NCBI RefSeq assembly: GCF_900215505.1
Contig: NZ_LT907844.1
Coordinates: 1,522,501 to 1,586,500 of the forward strand
Direction: 5' to 3'
DNA length: 64,000 nt
From: Cohaesibacter sp. ES.047
GTDB taxonomy: Bacteria; Pseudomonadota; Alphaproteobacteria; Rhizobiales; Cohaesibacteraceae
Shown: one piece after another, positions 18,346 to 26,710 of the stretch
Position numbering within the stretch: the first letter of the stretch is position 1
Layout: the number at the start of each line of letters is the position of its first letter
Made by a program: the position numbers and the translations under genes
The notes under the pieces: generated by a model
The model's database searches: none
Seen by the model: the letters and a program-made list of their open reading frames with translations, nothing else
Told to the model about the DNA's origin: nothing

Positions 18346-18359
18346 TTGTGCCAGCACAA
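18346..18359. promoter_or_regulatory. Perfect NnrR/FNR-type dyad TTGTG-CCAG-CACAA
   Basis: A perfect dyad between the divergent nnrR (start 18276) and pseudoazurin-nirK (start 18428) genes, with the spacing of Crp/Fnr-superfamily sites. It differs from the classical FNR box TTGAT-N4-ATCAA at the fourth and fifth positions of each half-site, as do several known NnrR/DNR sites. Confidence 0.78.
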
Positions 18360-18427
18360 CGTTCTATTCTCCCTCAGCGGTACCCTCAACATCAACAACA
18401 GACATAAAAACGAAGAGGATGCCCAAA

Positions 18428-18859
18428 ATGTTACGTATTCTGACCACCGCAGCAATTCTGACCGGACTTCTGGGCACGGCTGCTGTTGCTGAAACCTTTG
18501 AAGTGAAGATGCTCAACAAGAGCGGTAAGGAACGCATGGTCTTTGAACCTGATTTCGTGCGCATCGCCAGCGGTGACACGGTTCGGTTCGTTCCCACAGA
18601 CAAGGGACACAATGCCCAGACCATCAAGGACCGCATCCCGGAAGGGGCTGAACCGTTCAAAGGCAAGATGAGCAAGGAGTTCGAAGTCTCCCTGACAAAA
18701 GAGGGTCTTTATGCCATCGAATGCAAACCGCATTTCGCCATGGGTATGGTGATGACCATTGCGGTGGGCGACATCGAGACAGCACCGGATTCCTTCCTTG
18801 AAGGCCGCATTCCCAAGAAAGCAAAGAAGCGCTTCGAGGCGCAACTCTCAAACCTATAA
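18428..18859 (+). CDS. Pseudoazurin (blue copper electron carrier)
   Basis: A 143-residue periplasmic protein with signal peptide MLRILTTAAILTGLLGTAAV cleaved before ETFEV. The mature domain is a cupredoxin with type 1 copper ligands: histidine in DKGHNAQTIK, then cysteine, histidine and methionine in IECKPHFAMGMVM. Pseudoazurin donates electrons to copper nitrite reductase and often to NO reductase. AGAGG lies upstream; ATG 18428 gives better spacing than the in-frame ATG 18419. The 49-base gap to nirK points to co-transcription. Confidence 0.95.
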   Translation: MLRILTTAAILTGLLGTAAVAETFEVKMLNKSGKERMVFEPDFVRIASGDTVRFVPTDKGHNAQTIKDRIPEGAEPFKGKMSKEFEVSLTKEGLYAIECKPHFAMGMVMTIAVGDIETAPDSFLEGRIPKKAKKRFEAQLSNL

Positions 18860-18908
18860 GTTGTGATGCGTTAAAACACCTAAACGGATTAGGAGACCGG
18901 AGGAACAA

Positions 18909-20141
18909 ATGCCTAAATCCAAAACCCAAACCGATATCGACCTGAATCGCCGTGCCGTTCTGCGAGGGGGCCTGATGGGAGGAGCCGCTGCCATCGCCGT
19001 CGGAGCCAGCACCGCATCCACACAAGCCGCGATGCCGCATCTGCGCTCCGTCAAGCCGCGCACACCGTCCGTCCAGTTTGTCGCAGCAGAGGCCGACGCT
19101 CAGACCAAAGCCAAGACCAACCCGGTTGATCTGTCGGACTACACCCGCGTCAAGCAAGAGCTTGTAGACCCGCCGTTCGCACCCAAACATGATCAGGTGG
19201 CAAAAGGTGGTCCCAAGATCGTTGAAATCGAACTGGTGACGGAAGAACGCCTGATCACGGTTGACGAAGACACCGGGGCGAGCATTTGGGCACTGACCTA
19301 TAACGGATCTGTCCCCGGACCGCTGATCATCGTGCATGAGGGCGATTATGTCGAACTAACCCTGCGCAATCCCGAAACCAGTATCATGGAGCACAATATC
19401 GACTTCCACGCATCCACCGGCGCGCTGGGCGGCGGCGGCCTGACCCACGTCTATCCGGGCGAGGAAGCAGTGCTGCGCTGGAAAGCAACCAAACCGGGCT
19501 GCTTCACCTATCACTGCGCACCGGGCGGGGCGATGATCCCCTACCATGTCACCCACGGCATGAACGGTGCCGTCATGGTGCTGCCGCGTGATGGGCTCAA
19601 GGACAGAGATGGCAATCCGCTGCGTTACGACCGCATCGCCTATATCGGTGAACAGGACTTCTATCTGCCACAGGACGAGAATGGAGATTACAAGACCTAC
19701 GAGTCCGCAGGTGATGATTATGGCGACAGCATCGACGCGATGCGCACGCTTGTGCCGACCCATTCCGTTTTCAACGGCTCGGTAGGGGCGCTGACAGGTG
19801 ATAACGCCCTGCGTGCCAAGGTCGGCGAGACCGTTCTGATGATCCACAATCAGGCAAACCGCGACACCCGTCCGCATCTGATCGGGGGACATGGGGACTA
19901 TGTCTGGGAAGCTGGCTCCTTCTCCGACGCGCCGCAGACCGGTCTTGAAAGCTGGTTCATTCGTGGCGGCAGTGCAGGGGTGGCGATGTATACCTTCCAG
20001 CAGCCCGGCGTCTACGCCTATGTGAACCACAATCTCATCGAGGCCGCCTTGCTCGGTGCCACCGCTCACTTCGTCGTCGATGGTGAGTGGAACAACGCCT
20101 TGATGGAGCAAGTTGTCGCACCCCGCTCAACCGAAGTCTAA
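18909..20141 (+). CDS. nirK: Copper-containing nitrite reductase NirK
   Basis: A 410-residue periplasmic enzyme reducing nitrite to NO. A twin-arginine signal (NRRAVLRGG, residues 13-21) is followed by two cupredoxin domains. Type 1 copper ligands are His162, Cys203, His213 and Met218; type 2 ligands are His167, His202 and a histidine of RPHLIGGH (around 323). Catalytic Asp165 and His285 ([10 protein letters not shown]) are present. All key residues are intact. GGAGGA precedes the ATG. It follows pseudoazurin and precedes nirV. Confidence 0.98.
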   Translation: MPKSKTQTDIDLNRRAVLRGGLMGGAAAIAVGASTASTQAAMPHLRSVKPRTPSVQFVAAEADAQTKAKTNPVDLSDYTRVKQELVDPPFAPKHDQVAKGGPKIVEIELVTEERLITVDEDTGASIWALTYNGSVPGPLIIVHEGDYVELTLRNPETSIMEHNIDFHASTGALGGGGLTHVYPGEEAVLRWKATKPGCFTYHCAPGGAMIPYHVTHGMNGAVMVLPRDGLKDRDGNPLRYDRIAYIGEQDFYLPQDENGDYKTYESAGDDYGDSIDAMRTLVPTHSVFNGSVGALTGDNALRAKVGETVLMIHNQANRDTRPHLIGGHGDYVWEAGSFSDAPQTGLESWFIRGGSAGVAMYTFQQPGVYAYVNHNLIEAALLGATAHFVVDGEWNNALMEQVVAPRSTEV

Positions 20142-20175
20142 TCCCGGGAAGTCAGACCACCCAAGGACCAAGACC

Positions 20176-20946
20176 ATGATCAGCATCCCCAAAGTCCCCC
20201 GCGTCAGGATCGAAGGAAGAAACGCGTTCGTTCTGTGCATGGTGATGCTGTGCCTCGCTGGAGCGATATACCTGGTGTACCGCTCCGGCTCTCAGCCCAA
20301 TTCCGCCCCCAATCCCGCCTATGTGCCGCAAATGGCAGAAAAGCCGGTTAAGCTGCCGGATGGACATGCCATCTTTGTGCAGAAATACGAAATCTCCGTT
20401 GCGGAGTGGAATGTCTGTCACGCCGAGGGCTTTTGTGCAGAAGAGCTTCGCCCGTCCCGAGGTCTCAGCGCTGCAGACACGCCCGCGACCGGACTGAACT
20501 ATCTCGACATCCGCCAATATGTTGACTGGGTCTCACAGCGCGCCAATCATCCCTTCCGCCTGCCGACCTCCCAAGAATGGGAATTTATGGCCAGGGATGT
20601 GTTGCCTGAAAAGCCGGATCCCATCTTTACCGATCCATCCCTTCGCTGGGCATCGGACTATCTCATCTCAGACAGAAAACCCCGCGCTCTCAAAAAGAAA
20701 GGCAGCTTCTCGGTCAACCTGCAAGGGGTGGCCGATCTGGATGGCAGTGTCTGGGAATGGACCGACGATTGCTATGCGGGTGAAGGCGGCAAGGTGTCCA
20801 AGGAACGTTGCCCCGCCTTCTATGTGGCGGGCGAACATATGGCTGTCATCCCGTTTCTGGTCAGGGACCCAGCCAGAGGCGGCTGCGCCGTCGGAACGCC
20901 GCCTCCGCATCTGGGGTTCCGTATGGTAACCGACAAGAAAATCTAG
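20176..20946 (+). CDS. nirV: NirV, SUMF1/formylglycine-generating-enzyme-like protein
   Basis: A 256-residue protein starting at ATG 20176, 34 bases after nirK. One N-terminal hydrophobic anchor (about residues 14-33) precedes a FGE-sulfatase fold: FVQKYEISVAEWNVC, RLPTSQEWEFMAR, LDGSVWEWTDDCY and the C-terminal GFRMV. NirV commonly follows nirK in proteobacteria, and its role in nitrite respiration is not settled; no sulfatase gene is nearby. The WEWTDDC block is typical of the superfamily. Confidence 0.9.
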   Translation: MISIPKVPRVRIEGRNAFVLCMVMLCLAGAIYLVYRSGSQPNSAPNPAYVPQMAEKPVKLPDGHAIFVQKYEISVAEWNVCHAEGFCAEELRPSRGLSAADTPATGLNYLDIRQYVDWVSQRANHPFRLPTSQEWEFMARDVLPEKPDPIFTDPSLRWASDYLISDRKPRALKKKGSFSVNLQGVADLDGSVWEWTDDCYAGEGGKVSKERCPAFYVAGEHMAVIPFLVRDPARGGCAVGTPPPHLGFRMVTDKKI

Positions 20947-20970
20947 CCTATCGGGCCAATCTGTTGCTTG

Positions 20971-21375
20971 TCAGGCTGTTGCAGCCTCAAGGTGCTCCGA
21001 CAGCAGCGTCTTGGCGATCTCCATGGCCTCCTCGCGAGATGAGGTGAACTTCATCGGATAGCCCCAGAATTTGGCAAAGGCCACACCGAAAGCCTTCATT
21101 GCCATGCGCTTGGTGGCGCTTTGCTCAATCACGATCATCGCCAGCACCAGTGTCTGCAGTTCGGCCTTGTGTTTCTTCATCCATAGCACGGTACGCTTCT
21201 TTTCTTCCTGACTGTGCTCGTGTTCCTCAGTCGGCGCGTTATCGGACAGGATTACGAATGGCGTGCCGCGCGAAAAGCTCGCCTCCAGCGCCGCGAAGTC
21301 CTCATCGTGGTCGTGATCGGGCTCTTCGTCATAGCTCATCCAGACGAACGGAAAATCTGTGTTGTCCAAAGGCAT
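20971..21375 (-). CDS. Uncharacterised acidic, His-rich protein beside nirV
   Basis: A 134-residue soluble protein from ATG 21375, preceded by an AAGGAGGC ribosome-binding site. Two short acidic-histidine stretches stand out: DEEPDHDHDEDF (around 16-27) and EEHEHSQEEKK (around 50-60). The C-terminal half is helical and includes VIEQSATKRMAMKAFGVAFAK and SSREEAMEIAKTLL, a layout seen in small STAS-like or SpoIIAA-like proteins. The gene converges on nirV with a 24-base gap and is divergent from an AraC gene. Metal binding is a guess from composition. I do not recognise the family. Confidence 0.72.
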   Translation of the reverse strand: MPLDNTDFPFVWMSYDEEPDHDHDEDFAALEASFSRGTPFVILSDNAPTEEHEHSQEEKKRTVLWMKKHKAELQTLVLAMIVIEQSATKRMAMKAFGVAFAKFWGYPMKFTSSREEAMEIAKTLLSEHLEAATA

Positions 21376-21532
21376 GGTTTGCCTCCTTGAGGGATGGATG
21401 GCGGCGCTTTGGGGGGCGCGCCACATGTCAATTCTGCCGGAAAACACTAAGTCAGCCTTCAAATGGCGTCATTGCGCAATCCTGCCATTATATGTTTTAA
21501 TCCGGCCATAACGAAAAATACTGAGGCCCTTG

Positions 21533-22354
21533 ATGTATCTGGACGTCCGTAGCGATTGGCTTGCCTATGTCGATGATATCCCGCGCGCGCTCGTCGCGGC
21601 CAACGCGGTCGCCAGCCTTGAGGCGCTGGAACAATCGCCGCGGCACCTCCATCAGAAAGCGCAGCTGCTTTTCACGGTCCGCGGTGTCATCAATTGCGAA
21701 GTTGACGACGCGGTCTGGATCGTGCCGCCGCAATGTGCGGTTTGGATTCCCGGCGGGCTGCCCCATAGCGCTTTCGGCTCGGGTGAGGTGGAGTGCATTT
21801 CCCTCTTCATAGACCCTTCCGAGGCACCGAACCTGCCAACCCAATGCTGTACGATCACGGTGTCGAGCTTCCTCCGGCATTTGCTCATGCGGGCCAACAC
21901 GCTGCCGGAGCTTTACGACGTGGACGGTCCGGACGGCCGGATCGTGTCCGTTATCTTCGATGAGCTGGCTGCCGCGCCGGTCGAAGACCTCCGCCTCCCG
22001 ATCCCCAGCGACAAGCGCCTGAAGAAGCTTACCGACCTGTTGATCGCGGCACCCGCGGATCATGCAACCGTTGCGGAGTGGGCCTCCCGCATCGCGCTCA
22101 GCGAGCGCAGCCTGAGCCGGTTGCTGGCTGAAGAGGTGGGCATGAGCTTTGGCCGCTGGCGCCGGCAGTTGCATGTTATCCTCGCCTTGCGGCGTTTAAG
22201 CGCTGGCCAGTCGGTCCAGACTGTGGCGATGGATCTCGGCTATGAAAGCGCCAGCAGTTTCGTGACCATGTTCCGCAAGATGGTCGGCAAACCGCCAAGC
22301 CGCTACATGGCCGAGCGGCTCGGGCCTGTGTCTCGTGATCACGGTGAGCGCTAG
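21533..22354 (+). CDS. AraC-family transcriptional regulator (cupin type)
   Basis: A 273-residue regulator. The N-terminal half contains a cupin-like sensor region (HLHQKAQLLFTVRGVINCEV, VWIPGGLPHSAF); the C-terminal 100 residues have two helix-turn-helix units (WASRIALSERSLSRLLAEEV and AMDLGYESASSFVTMFRKMVG). ATG 21533 directly follows an in-frame TTG at 21530. It is divergent from the acidic protein gene, with ATTGCGCAAT at 21471-21480 in the shared upstream region. An IS110-family element lies about 150 bases downstream. The effector is unknown. Confidence 0.88.
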   Translation: MYLDVRSDWLAYVDDIPRALVAANAVASLEALEQSPRHLHQKAQLLFTVRGVINCEVDDAVWIVPPQCAVWIPGGLPHSAFGSGEVECISLFIDPSEAPNLPTQCCTITVSSFLRHLLMRANTLPELYDVDGPDGRIVSVIFDELAAAPVEDLRLPIPSDKRLKKLTDLLIAAPADHATVAEWASRIALSERSLSRLLAEEVGMSFGRWRRQLHVILALRRLSAGQSVQTVAMDLGYESASSFVTMFRKMVGKPPSRYMAERLGPVSRDHGER

Positions 22355-22515
22355 CCACATGATGGGTTCACGATCAAGAGCTTTTTGCGTTCCCGTCCGG
22401 TTTTGGTGCAAAGCCAAGAGCTTACTAGAGACTGGATCAGCATCATTGAGGACGGTTCAGAAGATGTAGACAGCAACGCGGCCTATCCAATCATCAAACT
22501 TCAGCAATGCGGATG

Positions 22516-22530
22516 GTGTGGATGGCTCCT
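22516..22530 (+). repeat. Left subterminal inverted repeat of the IS1111-group element
   Basis: GTGTGGATGGCTCCT, 64 bases before the transposase ATG, is the exact reverse complement of the 15 bases at 23845-23859. Confidence 0.88.
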
Positions 22531-22594
22531 GCACCACCGGCGCCGAAATGCGCCATACTGCAATTGTCATATGCTGTTCGAGAGGAGTCACCCC

Positions 22595-23614
22595 ATGCAA
22601 GTTACAACAATCGGCCTTGATTTGGCGAAAAACATATTTCAGGTCCACGGCATTGATGCCAACGGTAAGATAGCATTCAACCGGTCTTTGCGTAGATCTC
22701 AAGTCCTCGCATTCTTTAAAAGCCTCAAGCCATGTTTAGTTGGCATTGAAGCCTGCGGTACCAGTCATTACTGGGCACGCGAAATTAGCAATTTAGGTCA
22801 CCCTGTCAAACTGATCCCACCTGCATACGTCAAGCCATATGTAAAGCGCGGCAAATCTGATGCTGTAGATGCGGAAGCTATCTGCGAAGCCGTAACCCGC
22901 CCAACTATGCGATTTGTTGAAATCAAGACCCCGGAGCAGCAAGCAATATTGTCGGTTCATCGCACTCGAAATCTTCTGGTTCGACAACGAACCCAGTTGA
23001 TCAATATGCTGCGGGCACAATTGGGTGAGTTTGGCATTGTCATCGCGCAGGGTGTTTATCACGCGTTACATTTTGCAAAAGAATGTCTGAACGGAGAACA
23101 GCCAGACATTCCCTCAATTGCCAGCGATGTGATTTTCGAACTCTGTGAGCTGTTGCGGCAACTACATGAAAAAATCAACCGTTGTACTCGCCAGATCAAA
23201 CAAATTGCTAAGAATGAAAGCCGGGTGGCGCTGCTTGAGACAATTCCGGGAGTTGGGCCTGTTATTGCGTCAGCGATTGTTGCAACGATTGGCAGTGGCA
23301 AACAATTCAAGAATGGCCGACAGTTTTCTGCTTGGCTGGGGCTTACCCCGCTCAACAAATCGAGCGGTGGGAAAGAGCGGTTAGGTCACATATCCAAGAT
23401 GGGAGACCAATATATTCGTCGTCTATTATTCCTCGGCATGACTTCCCGTATTCGTAGAATCCAGGCAGAACCGGAGAAATTCGATCCATGGTTTGCAGAT
23501 ATGTTGTCGCGCAAGCCACGCATGCTGGCTGCGATAGCCATGGCCAACAAGACAGCTCGAATGATTTGGGCAGTCCTAACGCGCAACGAACCTTACAAGG
23601 TAAGAACAGTCTGA
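22595..23614 (+). CDS. IS110/IS1111 transposase (DEDD RuvC-like recombinase)
   Basis: A 339-residue recombinase from ATG 22595, preceded by AGAGGAG. The N-terminal DEDD RuvC-like domain starts TTIGLDLAKNIFQVHG (first Asp), then VGIEACGTSHYWAR (Glu) and KRGKSDAVDAEAICEA (the DAxDA pair). The C-terminal transposase domain has ETIPGVGPVIASAIVATIG and FSAWLGLTPLNKSSGGKERLG with the conserved serine region. Full length with all motifs, so probably functional. An upstream in-frame extension to 22385 crosses the inverted repeat and is not coding. Confidence 0.95.
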   Translation: MQVTTIGLDLAKNIFQVHGIDANGKIAFNRSLRRSQVLAFFKSLKPCLVGIEACGTSHYWAREISNLGHPVKLIPPAYVKPYVKRGKSDAVDAEAICEAVTRPTMRFVEIKTPEQQAILSVHRTRNLLVRQRTQLINMLRAQLGEFGIVIAQGVYHALHFAKECLNGEQPDIPSIASDVIFELCELLRQLHEKINRCTRQIKQIAKNESRVALLETIPGVGPVIASAIVATIGSGKQFKNGRQFSAWLGLTPLNKSSGGKERLGHISKMGDQYIRRLLFLGMTSRIRRIQAEPEKFDPWFADMLSRKPRMLAAIAMANKTARMIWAVLTRNEPYKVRTV

Positions 23615-23860
23615 ACTGAAACAAACCAAACGAAATAGGATAATTGCAAGACCCACGAAGTGATGGAAATTGTCAGCCCGAAACCAAGAAACCCGAGAAA
23701 GGTCCCGAACGCTAGCTGTTCGATATGCGGAATGGGACTTGGTTAGTGGAAACCATCAGGGCCAGCGGCCATGTATGTCGCGTCAACAGGCCGAACACAA
23801 GACCGCTTCTGACAATGGAAAACACCAAATAGGACTTGCAAAAAAGGAGCCATCCACACA
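23615..23860 (+). ncRNA. Candidate bridge-RNA region in the right end of the IS1111 element
   Basis: After the transposase stop there are about 230 bases with no gene before the right inverted repeat. In IS110-family elements such an end encodes a structured bridge RNA that pairs with donor and target DNA; in the IS1111 group it is on the 3' side. The segment includes GGGCCAGCGGCCATGTATGT around 23759-23778, a kind of block that recurs in IS1111 right ends. Boundaries, strand and folding are inferred from family knowledge, not computed. Confidence 0.5.
23845..23859 (-). repeat. Right subterminal inverted repeat of the IS1111-group element
   Basis: AGGAGCCATCCACAC is the exact reverse complement of 22516-22530 and marks the right end of the element. 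Confidence 0.88.
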
Positions 23861-23870
23861 GGACCTTTCG

Positions 23871-24300
23871 GACCTTTGCAGTAGCGCCGTATTTCACGCC
23901 TCATCGATAAGCCAACTAGTAAAACGGGCGGGAAGCGGACTTCTGCCGTGGAGGTTTGATCTCTGATACTGGCAGCCAAAGCAGCCATTCGAGAGATCTT
24001 GAGGTAGGTTTTGACAGTCGCGGTCTGTTCGGAAGGATCACTGCCATTTTCTGTAGATGAAAGAGCACTTTGTTGCTCGTAAAATGCGGTTGTCGCCCAC
24101 TAGATTCAATTAGAAACCTGCTGGGTAAGAACCGCTGGCTGAACTGAACGCTGGAGACGGCATTCCATCTCCAGAAGACCCCATGGGTTATCGCTCGCCT
24201 GCGCCCGAAACCATCAATTAGATGGAACAAAGGCCTGCAACGCTCCAACATTCAGACCGGACCACTCAAGTGGGGTTGATCGCCGAACCGAAGCTCATCA
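23871..24300. other. Gene-poor stretch between the IS element and hflC
   Basis: About 430 bases with no gene I can support. On the minus strand one frame stays open from 24099 through the IS end (around residues reading VKTYLKISRMAALAASIRDQ at 23960-24020), without a convincing start or ribosome-binding site; it may be a gene fragment cut by the IS. A small hairpin (CTGGAGA/TCTCCAG) lies at 24151-24174. Confidence 0.45.
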
Positions 24301-25332
24301 TTATTTGTCTTGCCCCCTTGTCCCCCACTTGACATCGGGAAGAACTAAAGACGGATCGGTTGTTGATGGAGTAGCCGTTTTCATTCCCTTGACGAATTTG
24401 AAAAGGTCACTGTCTGTTGAAAGAACGAGGGTTGTTTCTCCGGAAATAATGTCTTTGTAGGCCTGCAGAGTGCGGGTGAATTCATAGAATTCAACGGTTT
24501 GGAGATCGGTATTGTATGCCTTCGCATAGATGTTGGCGGCGGTCGCATCTGCCACACCGCGGATCTCCTCAACCGCTCGATAGGCCTCAGACTGAATCTT
24601 GTTCAGATCTCTAACGCGATTACCTCGAATGCGAGCCGCTTCGCCGTTTCCCTCAGACAGGAAGCGCTCAGCAATCTGGCGTCGCTCGGATATCATGCGG
24701 TCATAGATCTTTGGCCGAACGCTTTCGTTGTAGTTGATGCGCTTGAAGCGGATATCAAGAAGCTCAATACCGAAGACGCCAACTTTCTCTGCCGCAGCCT
24801 CAAATATCTGTCGTTCCACAAGGGCTCTGCCTTTGCTGATTGGCACCAGTGCGCCGATATCCTGCGCTCGTTCCTCGTCCGTCAGGAGCGTGTCGCGCAA
24901 GGGGGTTCGATCCTTGGTTGTTCGAATGATCTCGATTAACTCATGCTTGGCAACCGCATTGCGGGTCTCACTACCAAGAATGTCGTCAAGGCGAGACTGA
25001 GCGCTGCGCTCGTCCCGCAAGCGCAGAAAGTACTGAAGTGGTTCGACAATTCGCCAGCGCGCAAAGAGATCTACCGATATATAGAGCTTGTCCTTGGTGG
25101 GCATATCAGAGGGGCTGCCATCCCATTCCAGAACGCGACGGTCGATAGGATGAACCTCCTGGATAAAGGGGACTTTCATCTTCAATCCGGCTGTGACGAT
25201 CGGGTCGCCCACGGGCTTGCCAAATTGAGTAACAATGGCCTGTTCCACTTCGCTGACGGTGTATAACGACCCACTGACAGCAAAGACCAAAGCAATGGTG
25301 ACCAGTCCTAAAATTGCAGATGTGATTTTCAT
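24301..25332 (-). CDS. hflC: HflC, SPFH/band-7 membrane protein
   Basis: A 343-residue protein with an N-terminal signal anchor (MKITSAILGLVTIALVFAVSG), then the SPFH domain (SLYTVSEVEQAIVTQFGKPV, RRVLEWDGSPSDMPTKDKLY, DARWRIV-like region) and a C-terminal coiled coil with RKR/ERF charge pattern. HflC and HflK form a large periplasm-facing cage around the FtsH protease and modulate its proteolysis of membrane proteins. The start overlaps the hflK stop by 4 bases (ATGA). The length is normal for the family. Confidence 0.95.
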   Translation of the reverse strand: MKITSAILGLVTIALVFAVSGSLYTVSEVEQAIVTQFGKPVGDPIVTAGLKMKVPFIQEVHPIDRRVLEWDGSPSDMPTKDKLYISVDLFARWRIVEPLQYFLRLRDERSAQSRLDDILGSETRNAVAKHELIEIIRTTKDRTPLRDTLLTDEERAQDIGALVPISKGRALVERQIFEAAAEKVGVFGIELLDIRFKRINYNESVRPKIYDRMISERRQIAERFLSEGNGEAARIRGNRVRDLNKIQSEAYRAVEEIRGVADATAANIYAKAYNTDLQTVEFYEFTRTLQAYKDIISGETTLVLSTDSDLFKFVKGMKTATPSTTDPSLVLPDVKWGTRGQDK

Positions 25333-26396
25333 GGCTGGCTTCCTTGTTGACTACCAAGATTGAGGAGCGGCAAAATGCTACCTGTCGTCTGATCGACTAC
25401 GATCTTGGACTTGATGCCTGGAAGAACAGACTGCATGGTTTCGATATAAATCCGGCGGCGGGTAACCTCGGGAGCCTTCTTGTATTCGGAATAGAGCGCG
25501 GAGAACCGGGCAGCATCTCCCTCGGCTTCATTGACGCGTTTCAGCCGATATCCATCAGCTTCTCGGATCCGCTGATCCTTCTCGCCTTCAGCAAGGGGAA
25601 TAACCTTGTTATATTCGCGTCGCGCCTCATTGATCAGCCGCTCTTTTTCCTGTTGAGCCTGGTTCACCTCGTTAAAGGAAGACTGAACCGGACCGGGAGG
25701 ATTGATATTCTTGAGCTGGACCTGATCGATGCTGATGCCCATTGCATATTTTGACGAAAGCGCCTGCATCTTCAATAAGGCTTCACTTTCAATTTCTTGT
25801 CGCCCAATGGTGATGACTTCATCGACCGTGCGATCGCCTACCACCTCACGCATGACTGATTCAGACACATAGCGCAGGGTCGCCCGGGGTTCGCGCACCT
25901 CAAACAAGAACTTGACCGGGTCCGAAATCCGGTATTGCAGAACCCACTCAACCAGAGCAGCGTTCAGATCTCCGGTGACCATTTCTGTTTCGAGCCGCCC
26001 GTCCGTCGGGGTCTGGTAGGCGTCGTTGGCACCCGGTGTGGTGAAGCCGAATTCCTGTTTCAACTGCCGCTTGATCGGGACGATCGTTGCGACGTCGATG
26101 CCGAAGGGGAGCTTGAAATGGAGACCAGAAGGTACTTCTGAAGAGTATTTCCCAAATCGCTGTACGACGGCAATCGAGTCGCTTGGAACCGTGAAGTATG
26201 ATGACCATGCGAACAGTGCCGCCAGGATCACGGCTGCAGCGATTATCACATTGCGCAAGGGGGGCGGACCATTGGGAAAAATGTCTCCGAATTGCGAGAG
26301 CCCTTGTCCGAAGAGTGCGTTTAGGTTGCCGGGGTCGGAGCGCCCCTTGGGACTCCATGGCCCTTCATTGTTCGCCTCGTTGTTTTTATCAGGCAT
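25329..26396 (-). CDS. hflK: HflK, SPFH/band-7 membrane protein
   Basis: A 355-residue partner of HflC. A polar, Pro/Gly-rich N-terminus (MPDKNNEANNEGPWSPKGRS) precedes one transmembrane helix (around 50-68) and the SPFH domain (FTVPSDSIAVVQRFGKYSSE, GLHFKLPFGIDVATIVP), then a coiled coil with long acidic-basic repeats. ATG 26396 follows AAAGAGA. hflK and hflC are coupled by a 4-base overlap. The hfq-hflX neighbours found in E. coli are not present here. Confidence 0.95.
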   Translation of the reverse strand: MPDKNNEANNEGPWSPKGRSDPGNLNALFGQGLSQFGDIFPNGPPPLRNVIIAAAVILAALFAWSSYFTVPSDSIAVVQRFGKYSSEVPSGLHFKLPFGIDVATIVPIKRQLKQEFGFTTPGANDAYQTPTDGRLETEMVTGDLNAALVEWVLQYRISDPVKFLFEVREPRATLRYVSESVMREVVGDRTVDEVITIGRQEIESEALLKMQALSSKYAMGISIDQVQLKNINPPGPVQSSFNEVNQAQQEKERLINEARREYNKVIPLAEGEKDQRIREADGYRLKRVNEAEGDAARFSALYSEYKKAPEVTRRRIYIETMQSVLPGIKSKIVVDQTTGSILPLLNLGSQQGSQP

Positions 26397-26513
26397 TCTC
26401 TTTCCTTCTATAGTCGTTACACGGAACATCTATGAACAATGGCATTGGTTAGAGAAGTTTATGCCTTTGAAATGGTGTGCTCGTCATGCACGACACCACC
26501 TCGAGGTGAGAGC

Positions 26514-26657
26514 TCAGCCCTTGGGCTTTTGCTGCTTTGGGGTGGATTTATTAGGGCCAATATTAATTGGCGTGACCTTTGAGTCTTTTTTTATGGCATC
26601 TGTTTTTTTGGTCTTTTCAGCCTCAGCGGCCCGGGTTGTCAGATCTTTGAAAGACAT
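26514..26657 (-). CDS. 47-residue lysine-rich small protein
   Basis: ATG 26657 to TGA 26514 encodes a hydrophilic 47-residue protein beginning MSFKDLTTRAAEAEKTKKTD and ending KQQKPKG; no cysteine or hydrophobic helix. AAGGA lies about 10 bases upstream. Small proteins opening MSFKDL(S/T)xRAA and rich in Lys/Ala/Pro occur in many rhizobial and rhodobacterial genomes without known function. It is the first of a group of small minus-strand genes between hflK and the Crp/Fnr regulator. Confidence 0.68.
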   Translation of the reverse strand: MSFKDLTTRAAEAEKTKKTDAIKKDSKVTPINIGPNKSTPKQQKPKG

Positions 26658-26710
26658 AATAGTCATCCTTGTTTTTGCTAAATTAATTTGGAGTTCATAT
26701 TGATTGGTCT

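Larger units (their letters stand above)
22505..23870 (+). mobile_element. IS110-family element, IS1111 group
   Basis: The transposase gene is bounded by an exact 15-base subterminal inverted repeat: GTGTGGATGGCTCCT at 22516-22530 and AGGAGCCATCCACAC at 23845-23859. Subterminal inverted repeats and a long noncoding stretch after the transposase are hallmarks of the IS1111 group. The outer boundaries are estimated to within about 10-20 bases, because IS110-family elements leave no obvious target duplication. Total length of about 1.35 kb fits the group. Confidence 0.87.

Noticed and set aside
23916-24251. A 111-codon minus-strand frame next to the IS1111 element
   Set aside because: No ribosome-binding site or recognisable motif, biased amino-acid content; another frame of the same strand is equally open. 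Kept only as a possible fragment.
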